From positions 1 to 21,732 of the forward strand of contig JASFBJ010000016.1 of the NCBI GenBank assembly GCA_030149585.1: DNA of 21,732 nucleotides, read 5' to 3'. The stretch's first letter is position 1, and each line of letters begins with the position of its first letter. The notes under the pieces were generated by a model. It made no database searches. It was not told the origin of the DNA and worked only from the letters and a program-made list of their open reading frames with translations. This DNA is from Desulfobacterales bacterium (GTDB lineage: Bacteria; Desulfobacterota; Desulfobacteria; Desulfobacterales; JASFBJ01). Both the position numbers and the translations under genes were made by a program. Of the stretch, positions 6,949-13,823 are shown piece by piece.

Positions 6949-8253
6949 TTAATGAATAAGATTTGGTAAAAAAGTGATGATTTGAGGAAAAAGCATTAAA
7001 ATTATAATACAAAGCAGATAGGCCGGCAAGAAAAAAATAACTCCTTTAAACACCTCTTCCAAAGGAACATCTTTGGCCATTCCACCTACCACATAAGTTG
7101 TAGCGCCGACAGGCGGGGTAACAGCTCCTAATGTGGTGATAACCGTAATAGTTACACCAAACCAGATTGGATCATAGCCCAGCTCACTTGCTACCGGGAA
7201 AAAGATCGGAATGGTAATCAGCAATAATGCCAGGGCATCCATGACAGCTCCACCGATTATATAAATAAAAAAAATAATTGCCATGATAAGAAAGTCGGGC
7301 ATGCTAAGCCCTGTTACCCAGTTTGCAATATCATAAGGAATCCGGGTTACTGCCAGAAAACGGCCAAAAATCATGGCACCGGCTATAATAGTGATCACCA
7401 TGCAGGATACTTTCAGAGTGTCTTTTATTGCAGATAGAAAACCCTGCCAGGAGAGCTGCCTTTGAATCAGGCTGATTGCCAAAGCAAAAAATGAGCCGGC
7501 TGCGCCTGCTTCAGTGGGGGTAAAAAAACCAAAATAGAGACCTGACATGACCAGCACAAAGAGAAGCAGCATCTCAATGGCCCCGCCCAGGGATTTGATC
7601 TTTTCCATAAAAGTGGTTTTGGGCCCGGCAGGACCCCAACTCGGGAATTTAAGGCATATCAATAAAATGGTTATCACCAATAAGGCGGCCAGTACAACCC
7701 CAGCCCCAATGCCCCCATAAAATAATCGGGTAATGGAAAGTTCCGTGGATAATCCAATAACGATCAGAACTACACTGGGAGGAATTACCACGCCAAGGGT
7801 GGAACCGCAGGCCACAGCGCCTGTACTGAGTTTATCGTTATATTTAAATTTTTTCATCTCAGGCAAAGCAACGGTAGTCATGGTGGCGGCTGTGGCTGCA
7901 TTGGAACCGCAAATCGCGGAAAAAGCAGCGCAGGCCATAACCGTTGCCATGGCAATTCCGCCCTTGATATGGCCCACCCATTTATAGGCAGCATTATAAA
8001 GTTTTTCATTGACCCCTGAATAAAATGCCACCTGTCCCATGAAAATAAACAGCGGGATAACTGTTAAGCCATATTTGGAAAAGGTATCCCATAGTACCGA
8101 GCTGACCATATTCATTCCAGCCTTTACGGAAACCACATAGCAAAAACCGCCAAAGCCCACGATTGCCATGCCAAAACCCACTGGAGTGCCTAAAAGAAAA
8201 AGCACTAACAGAAGAATTACTACCCCTGAAATACCAACTATGGCCAGGCTCAA
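6949..8253 (-). CDS. dctM: TRAP transporter large permease (DctM family)
   Basis: This 434-residue polytopic membrane protein has about 12 hydrophobic segments and is the ion-coupled translocating subunit of a TRAP importer. Typical signatures are GVVIPPSVVLIVIG near residue 153 and GAVTPPVGATTYVVGG near 380, the mirrored loops of the two structural halves. The start is TTG overlapping the dctQ stop in TTGA, with GAGG seven bases upstream, so the two are translationally coupled. No ATG is available near this end. Context within an ior/paaK operon suggests an aromatic or aryl carboxylate substrate, but TRAP specificity cannot be read from this subunit. Confidence 0.92.
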   Translation of the reverse strand: MSLAIVGISGVVILLLVLFLLGTPVGFGMAIVGFGGFCYVVSVKAGMNMVSSVLWDTFSKYGLTVIPLFIFMGQVAFYSGVNEKLYNAAYKWVGHIKGGIAMATVMACAAFSAICGSNAATAATMTTVALPEMKKFKYNDKLSTGAVACGSTLGVVIPPSVVLIVIGLSTELSITRLFYGGIGAGVVLAALLVITILLICLKFPSWGPAGPKTTFMEKIKSLGGAIEMLLLFVLVMSGLYFGFFTPTEAGAAGSFFALAISLIQRQLSWQGFLSAIKDTLKVSCMVITIIAGAMIFGRFLAVTRIPYDIANWVTGLSMPDFLIMAIIFFIYIIGGAVMDALALLLITIPIFFPVASELGYDPIWFGVTITVITTLGAVTPPVGATTYVVGGMAKDVPLEEVFKGVIFFLPAYLLCIIILMLFPQIITFLPNLIH

Positions 8254-8741
8254 GGAGTCACCTCTCTTTTTGCCGGAATTAAGCGAATCAGATCCAAAAC
8301 AAATTCCAGCGCTAATACAGCACAGCCAAAAGCAGCAATATAGATAAAAGGATAATAGATAATTCGCAATGTTTCCGTTATTTCACCTGTAGCTCGCAAA
8401 ACAGCTGCCTTATCAGCGAGGTGCCAGGCAGCCATGCTGAAAAAAACCGCGCATATTATGCTGTTAATAATTGCCAGCACTTTGCGGGTTGTGGCCGAAA
8501 ACCTGTTAATCAGCACATCCACTGCAATATGGCCGCGCTGTCTTTGGGTGTGGGCCAGGGCCAGTACCGTTATCATTGCTCCAAAAAAACCCATTAATTC
8601 AAAAGTACCCCTGATTGGCAGCCAGACCAGCCTGAAGAAAATATTACTGCATGTCAAAAGGATCATGGCTAATAAAAAAAGTCCGCCGGTAAAAAGCAGG
8701 GTCCTGTTTAATTGTCTGTTTATGGTTTCTAAAAGTTCCAT
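8250..8741 (-). CDS. dctQ: TRAP transporter small permease (DctQ family)
   Basis: This 163-residue membrane protein has four hydrophobic helices, at about 14-34, 47-64, 88-107 and 131-151. That matches the DctQ small subunit, which pairs with DctM. The loop TQRQRGHIAVDVL, with the family-typical R..HI.VD, lies after the second helix. It starts at ATG five bases after the dctP stop, with only a weak ribosome binding site, implying coupling to dctP, and overlaps dctM by four bases. Confidence 0.9.
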   Translation of the reverse strand: MELLETINRQLNRTLLFTGGLFLLAMILLTCSNIFFRLVWLPIRGTFELMGFFGAMITVLALAHTQRQRGHIAVDVLINRFSATTRKVLAIINSIICAVFFSMAAWHLADKAAVLRATGEITETLRIIYYPFIYIAAFGCAVLALEFVLDLIRLIPAKREVTP

Positions 8742-8746
8742 TTTTA

Positions 8747-9769
8747 TCAGCCGCCATATTTTTTAATCAATTTTTGGATGTCATTTACTATCTCTTGTCC
8801 GGAAAATCCCTTTGCATTGGCCTTTTCAATCCATTTTTGAATCATAGGTTCCAGCTTTTTATTCCATAAAATTTGTTGCTGGTTTGAAAGCTCAATAAAC
8901 TCTACCTGGTTGGTTTTTTTAGACCAGCTGATTGCTTCTTTGACATGGTTGTCCATATAGTTGCCTGTCCACTTAGTTTGTTCTTCAATCAGATCTTCCA
9001 TTATTTTTTGGACATCCTTTGGCAAACTGTTCCAGCGTTCAAGATTCATTACCACGGCAAACGGGTAAATAGCTGTATTGGTCAGGGTAACATATTTGCA
9101 GATTTCAGCGAATTTAAGATCTTTCATAACTTCCAGAGAGGAGAAAACGCCCTGAACAACTCCTTTTTGCAATGCCTCTGGAGTGGCTGACATGGGCATG
9201 CCTATCTGATTGGCGCCCCAGGCTTTTAATATCTGGGCTGCACCGCCGGAGGCTCGCAAATCCATGCCTTTGATATCCTGAAAATTTCTAACAGCCTTTT
9301 TGGACATAATATTGGAAGGAGCTGTGGTAAAAACAGCCAGTACCTTGACTTTGGCAAAAGCCCTGGGCTGATATTTATTGAAAATGTCTAAAAGTATCAT
9401 ACTGCCTGCGCGCGCGCTTGAAATTCCTAAGGGCAGGCTGGTGGCATTAGTAACTACAAAACGGCCGGGCTGATAGGCCATGCAAAGGTTACCAATATCA
9501 GCCTGCCCTGCAATAACCCCGTCCATCATATTTTTAGCTCCCAGAAGGGTGCCCCCTGGGTAAGTATTAATTAGAACTTTACCTTTGGTTCGTTTTTCAA
9601 CTTCGGTTTTCCAATATTCCATCTGAACACAGGGAAAGGTTGGGGCCGGTGGAAAATTGGCATAGCTAAGTTTTATTACCCCAGCCTTAGCCGGTGTAAT
9701 TAGAAAAGATACTGTTAACAGAATAAAAGCCATGGTGAGTAATGAAAAAATGCTTAATTTTTGTTTCAT
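8747..9769 (-). CDS. dctP: TRAP transporter substrate-binding protein (DctP family)
   Basis: This is a 340-residue periplasmic solute-binding protein. Residues 1-29 form a signal peptide (MKQKLS, a hydrophobic core, then PAKA) with likely cleavage after Ala29. The mature part has DctP features: KLSYANFPPAP, the GGTLLGAKNMMDGVIAGQAD region, and GMDLRASGG around Arg172, the arginine position that usually pairs with the substrate carboxylate. MSATPEALQKGVVQGVFSS follows. AAGGAG precedes the ATG start. It lies 40 bases after the ligase gene and begins the dctPQM block. The conserved Arg suggests a carboxylic acid ligand; arylacetate is inferred from context only. Confidence 0.92.
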   Translation of the reverse strand: MKQKLSIFSLLTMAFILLTVSFLITPAKAGVIKLSYANFPPAPTFPCVQMEYWKTEVEKRTKGKVLINTYPGGTLLGAKNMMDGVIAGQADIGNLCMAYQPGRFVVTNATSLPLGISSARAGSMILLDIFNKYQPRAFAKVKVLAVFTTAPSNIMSKKAVRNFQDIKGMDLRASGGAAQILKAWGANQIGMPMSATPEALQKGVVQGVFSSLEVMKDLKFAEICKYVTLTNTAIYPFAVVMNLERWNSLPKDVQKIMEDLIEEQTKWTGNYMDNHVKEAISWSKKTNQVEFIELSNQQQILWNKKLEPMIQKWIEKANAKGFSGQEIVNDIQKLIKKYGG

Positions 9770-9809
9770 TTTGTAAATCTCCTTATTTAAAGTTCATAAT
9801 TTAGTAAAA

Positions 9810-11099
9810 TCAATCTCCATTACGGTGGTCAAAGACGCGCTTGCTTTTTCTTTGAGTACGGGGCAAATCTCCGTAGCCTGTAATTTCCACCTGAGTGCGC
9901 ACCAGAATTTTCTTTCTGATTTCAGCGGCAATTAACTCAGCTGTTTTTTGGTCTTCATCTGCGGGGCTGTTTTGTCCCCGTTCTACCTGGATTATCATCA
10001 AATCCCGCCCGTTTTCGCGCTGCTTGAGATGAATTTGATATTCACTGCCGACCTGATCAAAATTACTGAGCAAATGATCGATCTGGCTGGGATAAATATT
10101 GACTGCCCGGTAAATAAACATATCATCGGTACGACCTGTAATGTGGTCATGCATGGGAAAAGGAACCCGGCAATCGCAGGGCTTTTCAATCAGCCGTGTC
10201 AAATCATGCGTCCGGTACCGGATTAAGGGCGCGGCTTGTTTATGCAATGTAGTAACCACCAGTTCTCCTGCCTGACCCGGGGGCAGCGGGGTTAAAGTCA
10301 CAGGATCGATGATTTCAAAAATAAAATGATCCGCCCAATAATGAATGCCCTGGTGAAGAGAGCAGTCCAGGCCGGTTCCCGGCCCATAGAGCTCGGTCAA
10401 ACCGTAAATATCATAAATATGTTCCACCTGCATCAGCTCTTTGATGCGAGAGCGCATGCTCTTACTGCAACGTTCAGCCCCCAGTATTATGGTTTTTAAT
10501 TTTGTTTGATCAACCAGGTTACGGGTATGAATCTCTTCCGCCATTAATAGAGCCATCGAAGCTGTGGAACAAAAGACTGTAGCTTTCATATCCACCAGCA
10601 TTTCACAATGCATTTCAGCATTGGCCGGCCCCACTGGAATTGCCATTGCACCAAGTTTTTCGCAACCAGCCTGGAAACCGGCTCCTGCTGTCCACAAACC
10701 ATATCCCACTGCTATTTGTACCCGGTCTTTTGGCCCAACCCCTGCCAGTTCATAACAGCGGGCAAACATATGAGCCCACAGATCAACATCTTTTTGAGTA
10801 TAAGCCAGTACCTTGCGTTTTCCAGTAGTACCGGATGATGCATGGATGCGAATAATATCTTCAAAGGGAACACTGAGCAAAGGAAAGGGATAACCTGTCT
10901 GTAAATCTTCCTTATCGGTAAAGGGCAAGTGCCGGATATCTGCTAAACTTTGAATATCTTCAGGTTTAACACCAGCTGTATCTATCTTTTTTTTATAAAA
11001 CTGCGAATTTTGGTACGCATGTTTCACAGTCCATTTCAGGCCCTTTAGTTGTATTTGCTCTATTTTTTCAGGGGTTAAGTCATAGGGAATAAAACTCAT
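9810..11099 (-). CDS. paaK: Phenylacetate-CoA ligase family (aryl acid:CoA ligase)
   Basis: This 429-residue adenylate-forming enzyme has the usual PaaK length. Motifs are SSGTTGK (88-94, ATP loop), YGLTE (232-236), the RYRTHDL segment (294-300) and GRTDDM (322-327). A C-terminal lid follows. The family activates phenylacetate or related aryl acids to CoA thioesters with ATP to AMP. AGGAG lies six bases before the ATG. It sits 11 bases after iorB, and its product class, arylacetyl-CoA, is exactly the IOR substrate in the carboxylating direction or product in the oxidative direction. The TRAP genes follow immediately. The precise acid (phenyl-, hydroxyphenyl- or indoleacetate) cannot be told from sequence. 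Confidence 0.88.
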   Translation of the reverse strand: MSFIPYDLTPEKIEQIQLKGLKWTVKHAYQNSQFYKKKIDTAGVKPEDIQSLADIRHLPFTDKEDLQTGYPFPLLSVPFEDIIRIHASSGTTGKRKVLAYTQKDVDLWAHMFARCYELAGVGPKDRVQIAVGYGLWTAGAGFQAGCEKLGAMAIPVGPANAEMHCEMLVDMKATVFCSTASMALLMAEEIHTRNLVDQTKLKTIILGAERCSKSMRSRIKELMQVEHIYDIYGLTELYGPGTGLDCSLHQGIHYWADHFIFEIIDPVTLTPLPPGQAGELVVTTLHKQAAPLIRYRTHDLTRLIEKPCDCRVPFPMHDHITGRTDDMFIYRAVNIYPSQIDHLLSNFDQVGSEYQIHLKQRENGRDLMIIQVERGQNSPADEDQKTAELIAAEIRKKILVRTQVEITGYGDLPRTQRKSKRVFDHRNGD

Positions 11100-11110
11100 A
11101 CCAAACTCCT

Positions 11111-11671
11111 TTATTCATTACGCCCCTCACTAAAACCGGTATTAAAGGCTTTAAGGGCTGTGTGATGGAAATTTTTATTATTTGCCAGGCGTTGGCTTAA
11201 AACTATTTCAAGATCCTGGCTTGTACAAAACAGGTTTGATGCATTACCGGCTTTGGCCATTGCAAATCCAAGCATAATCAAATTTATTGATCTGAAATTA
11301 TCGATTTTTTGGGCCAGATGATTGGCATCAATTGCAATAAAGCTGCTGTTTTTAGTTTGCCTGGGCACTTGCTTTTTGTTTACCACAGCCCAGGAATCCG
11401 GTTTAAGATAATGCTTATGAGCCTCAAAAGCTTCAGCCTTTAAGGCAATCAATCCATCTGCCTGAAAAGGCCTGATTAACGGACTGTAGAAATTACCGAC
11501 TTTTAAATGTGATAGAACAATGCCTCCTCGCTGAGCCATGCCGTGGGTTTCTGCGGTAAAGACAGGCAATCCTTTTAATATTGCCGTTTCAGCCAGAAGG
11601 CGGGTGATAAATAAGACTCCCTGGCCGCCTACACCACTGATCACATATTGCTGATTTTGAATTTGCTGCAT
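11111..11671 (-). CDS. iorB: Indolepyruvate:ferredoxin oxidoreductase, beta subunit
   Basis: This is a 186-residue subunit of the IorAB complex, in the gamma-type domain family of 2-oxoacid:ferredoxin oxidoreductases. Near the N-terminus is YVISGVGGQGVLFITRLLA, followed by ETHGMAQRGG, both IorB hallmarks. The start chosen is ATG at 11671, with AAAGGA about nine bases upstream and seven bases after the iorA stop. An in-frame extension to 11782 would add a hydrophobic stretch read from inside iorA and is not believed. Together with IorA it interconverts arylpyruvates and arylacetyl-CoA with CO2 and ferredoxin. Confidence 0.93.
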   Translation of the reverse strand: MQQIQNQQYVISGVGGQGVLFITRLLAETAILKGLPVFTAETHGMAQRGGIVLSHLKVGNFYSPLIRPFQADGLIALKAEAFEAHKHYLKPDSWAVVNKKQVPRQTKNSSFIAIDANHLAQKIDNFRSINLIMLGFAMAKAGNASNLFCTSQDLEIVLSQRLANNKNFHHTALKAFNTGFSEGRNE

Positions 11672-11678
11672 GATCTTT

Positions 11679-13493
11679 TTATTCCTTTTGAGGTATAATT
11701 GCATTTTTAGGACAAATATGGAGACAAACACCACACTCAATGCATAAAAGCTGATCAAGAATAACCTTTGTTTCTGTTTCATTCAAAGACAGGGCCGGAC
11801 ATTCAAAATGTTTCACACAATAACCGCACCCGTCACACTCTTTTGCGATTTTAACAGGGATTGCAAAAGCCTTTCTTTCTGCAGGGGATATGTTCAATAC
11901 GCAGGGATGACGCGCAATAACAACGGCCGGGCCTTTTGCACGGCTGTATTGAACGGCTTTTTTTAGCAGTTTAATAAAATCCTGCAACTCATAAGGATCA
12001 GCGGTTTTGCAATAACTGACCCCGCATCCTTTTACAAGGGCAGCTATATCAACAGCATGTAAAGGTTCATCCAAAACACCAACTCCGCTGGCCGGAGTGG
12101 GCTGATTCCCGGTCATGGCGGTTGTCCTATTGTCTAAAATCACCAGTACAAATTGAACATTTTGTACTACAGCATCAATTAAGGCTGGAACACCAGCATG
12201 AAAAAAAGTAGAGTCACCGATTGTAGCGATAATATCCGGACGTTTTTCTTCATTTTTATGGGCATGATAAAAACCTGCGGCCTGACCAATGGCCGCTCCC
12301 ATGCATAAAACAGTGTCAACCGCCCCAAAATTTAAGCCAAGGGTATAACAGCCGATATCACTTGGATAGATTCCTTTGGGCGCAGCCTTTTTAATGGCAA
12401 AAAAGCTGGCTCGATGGGGACAACCTGCGCATAAAGTAGGCCGTTTACCTGGAACTTGCGGCAAGTCAACTGGGCTATACTCTTTTTCGCAGAAATCGCA
12501 TATCAGTTTTTCAATTATTTCCGGAAGCAGTTCACCTACAACCGGGACCATACCGGAAAGTTTACCCTTTATTTTAGCATGATCAGCCAGTTGCATTTCA
12601 ATAATACCGGTGGTTTCTTCTATCACCAGGATATTGGTATAATCATTTAGAAGATGGTTTTTAAATTCAGTATGGAGCGGATAGGGTTGCAAAACCTGAT
12701 ATAGAGGTATTTTTCCCCACAGGCCCAGCTCTTTTAACAGCTCTTTGCTATGGGCTGCAGCAACTCCTGAAACAACTATGGCGTTATCTGCTTTTGCCTC
12801 AGGATTTAATAAAAGCGGAGCAGTTGCAAGATGGGCGGCAATGGCCTTTAATTTCTGTTCCAGTTCTTTGTGGAGCTGAAAACGAAATTTTGGAGTAGCC
12901 GCCCATCTAAGAGGATCTTTTTCAAAATCCGGTAAATTTTTTACAAAAACGATCTCTTCCAAAATAACATCCTGGCGGGCATGGCAAACCCTGGTCGTTG
13001 GACGAATCATTACTGGAATGTTAAATGCTTCTGAAAGTGTATAGCCCAGCTCGATCATTTTTTTTGCCTGGGCAGGAGAATCCGGGTCCAGTACCGGGAT
13101 TTTGGCCATCATGGCCATTAAACGGCTGTCCTGTTCGGTTTGGGATGAGTGAGGACCTGGATCATCAGCGCTGATAATTAAAAAACCCTTTTTAACTCCC
13201 ATATATGCGGCACTCATTAAGGGATCTGAAGCAACATTTAAACCAACCTGTTTCATACTTACCGCACTTCGCAAGCCTGTAATACAAGCGGCATAGGCAA
13301 TCTCAAAGGCAACTTTCTCGTTTATGGCCCACTGAGTATGCATGGAAAGCCTGTTCTGCTTTTGTTCAGCAGCGACAGCAGATAAAATTTCCGAAGCCGG
13401 TGTCCCTGGATAAGAGGTTGCCACAGCACACCCGTTTTCTACAAGTCCTCTGGCAATGGCTTCATTACCAAGCATAAGTTTTCGTTCCGGCAC
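11679..13493 (-). CDS. iorA: Indolepyruvate:ferredoxin oxidoreductase, alpha subunit
   Basis: This 604-residue protein is full length for IorA. The N-terminal half is the pyrimidine-binding/transketolase region (SYPGTPASEIL). LCAGCPHRASF lies near residue 354, and the TPP-binding motif runs from GDSTFFHAG (about 426) to NRTTAMTGNQPTP (about 455-467). The C-terminal ferredoxin domain has eight cysteines: 553, 556, 559, 565 and 584, 587, 590, 594, for two [4Fe-4S] clusters. The start is GTG at 13493, with AGGAGG eight bases upstream. A longer in-frame start at 13541 would put the ribosome binding site inside the gene and reach the attenuator's tail. It is the first structural gene of the operon, preceded by a Trp-rich leader and terminator. 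Confidence 0.95.
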   Translation of the reverse strand: MPERKLMLGNEAIARGLVENGCAVATSYPGTPASEILSAVAAEQKQNRLSMHTQWAINEKVAFEIAYAACITGLRSAVSMKQVGLNVASDPLMSAAYMGVKKGFLIISADDPGPHSSQTEQDSRLMAMMAKIPVLDPDSPAQAKKMIELGYTLSEAFNIPVMIRPTTRVCHARQDVILEEIVFVKNLPDFEKDPLRWAATPKFRFQLHKELEQKLKAIAAHLATAPLLLNPEAKADNAIVVSGVAAAHSKELLKELGLWGKIPLYQVLQPYPLHTEFKNHLLNDYTNILVIEETTGIIEMQLADHAKIKGKLSGMVPVVGELLPEIIEKLICDFCEKEYSPVDLPQVPGKRPTLCAGCPHRASFFAIKKAAPKGIYPSDIGCYTLGLNFGAVDTVLCMGAAIGQAAGFYHAHKNEEKRPDIIATIGDSTFFHAGVPALIDAVVQNVQFVLVILDNRTTAMTGNQPTPASGVGVLDEPLHAVDIAALVKGCGVSYCKTADPYELQDFIKLLKKAVQYSRAKGPAVVIARHPCVLNISPAERKAFAIPVKIAKECDGCGYCVKHFECPALSLNETETKVILDQLLCIECGVCLHICPKNAIIPQKE

Positions 13494-13527
13494 TTTATCT
13501 TCCTCCTGATTTTTTATATCAAAAAAC

Positions 13528-13560
13528 AAAAAAACCGACACTTTTGGTTAAAAGCGCCGG
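13528..13560 (-). terminator. Attenuator: intrinsic terminator upstream of iorA
   Basis: On the minus strand CCGGCGCTTTT (13560-13550), loop AACC and AAAAGTGTCGG (13545-13535) form an 11-bp stem including two G-U pairs. Seven T follow (13534-13528). It lies 34 bases before the iorA GTG and after the leader peptide, so it can only act as a conditional terminator of the operon. Its 5' arm and loop are also the partner of a competing upstream segment. Confidence 0.88.
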
Positions 13561-13667
13561 CCTAAAAAAAAGCTATGATTCGCTTTCAACCAATTAGGTG
13601 AAGCTTCTCACAGCTTAAATCTATTTTTAAAAGTGGTGAGCTGACTTCACAAATTTAGCCGCCACCA
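13544..13667 (-). promoter_or_regulatory. Alternative RNA pairings of the Trp-type attenuator
   Basis: Mutually exclusive pairings can be traced by eye. (0:A) TGGTGG, the two adjacent Trp codons (13667-13662), pairs with TCACCA (13639-13634). (A:B) GTGAAG (13650-13645) and CTCAC (13640-13636) pair with CTTCAC (13603-13598) and GTGAG (13611-13607). (B:C) GCTTCACC (13604-13597) pairs with GGTTGAAAGC (13591-13582) with small bulges and a TAATT loop. (C:D) TTGGTTGAAAGCG (13593-13581) pairs over 13 bp, one G-U, with CGCTTTTAACCAA (13556-13544), which overlaps the terminator. Stalling on Trp codons would free A, giving A:B and C:D and blocking the terminator. Reaching the stop codon inside A would give B:C and terminate. 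Confidence 0.72.
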
Positions 13668-13688
13668 AAACCAGTTTTGAAAAATCAT
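13647..13688 (-). CDS. Trp/Phe-rich leader peptide of the ior operon
   Basis: ATG at 13688 opens a 13-codon frame, MIFQNWFWWRLNL, ending in TGA (13649-13647). Trp codons are at 13673-13671, 13667-13665 and 13664-13662, so three of four consecutive codons are W, with Phe codons TTT at positions 3 and 7. GGAAAG ends six bases upstream of the ATG, with GGA nine bases away. Size, position about 25 bases after the predicted transcript start, and codon content match leader peptides of classical amino acid attenuators; trpL of E. coli has 14 residues with two adjacent Trp. Its role is to report tRNA-Trp, perhaps tRNA-Phe, charging by ribosome stalling. The peptide itself probably has no function. 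Confidence 0.85.
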   Translation of the reverse strand: MIFQNWFWWRLNL

Positions 13689-13719
13689 TTTTAACTTTCC
13701 TTTAAAAAAATTTGTTGTC

Positions 13720-13749
13720 AGCATAAACAAAATAAGAATGATTTGTCAA
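13720..13749 (-). promoter_or_regulatory. Sigma-70-type promoter of the leader-ior operon
   Basis: On the minus strand a perfect -35 TTGACA (13749-13744) and a -10 TATGCT (13725-13720) are separated by 18 bases. Transcription would begin near 13713, about 25 bases before the leader ATG, as in classical attenuated operons. It lies in the gap after the PEP-synthase-like gene. The sequence TTTGTT...AACAAA around the -10 could be a weak operator, with no recognised regulator. Confidence 0.75.
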
Positions 13750-13823
13750 TATAATATTTGAATGTACGCCAAGATTAAAATTTTAGCCGAAATAATGCAA
13801 ATTCCTGAGCTGATTTTTAATGG

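Noticed and set aside
11672..11782. N-terminal extension of iorB with a hydrophobic stretch
   Set aside because: It reads through the end of iorA in another frame. The ATG at 11671 has its own ribosome binding site and puts the GVGGQG motif at the normal distance from the start.
13494..13541. Longer iorA start (16 extra residues)
   Set aside because: AGGAGG followed by GTG at 13493 is a far better start. The extension would run through the ribosome binding site to the edge of the attenuator.
13494..13823. T-box or TnaC-type Trp-inducible leader
   Set aside because: No T-box consensus is apparent, and the leader lacks the longer TnaC-like peptide with a late Trp and terminal Pro. Clustered Trp codons with an intrinsic terminator fit starvation-type attenuation better.
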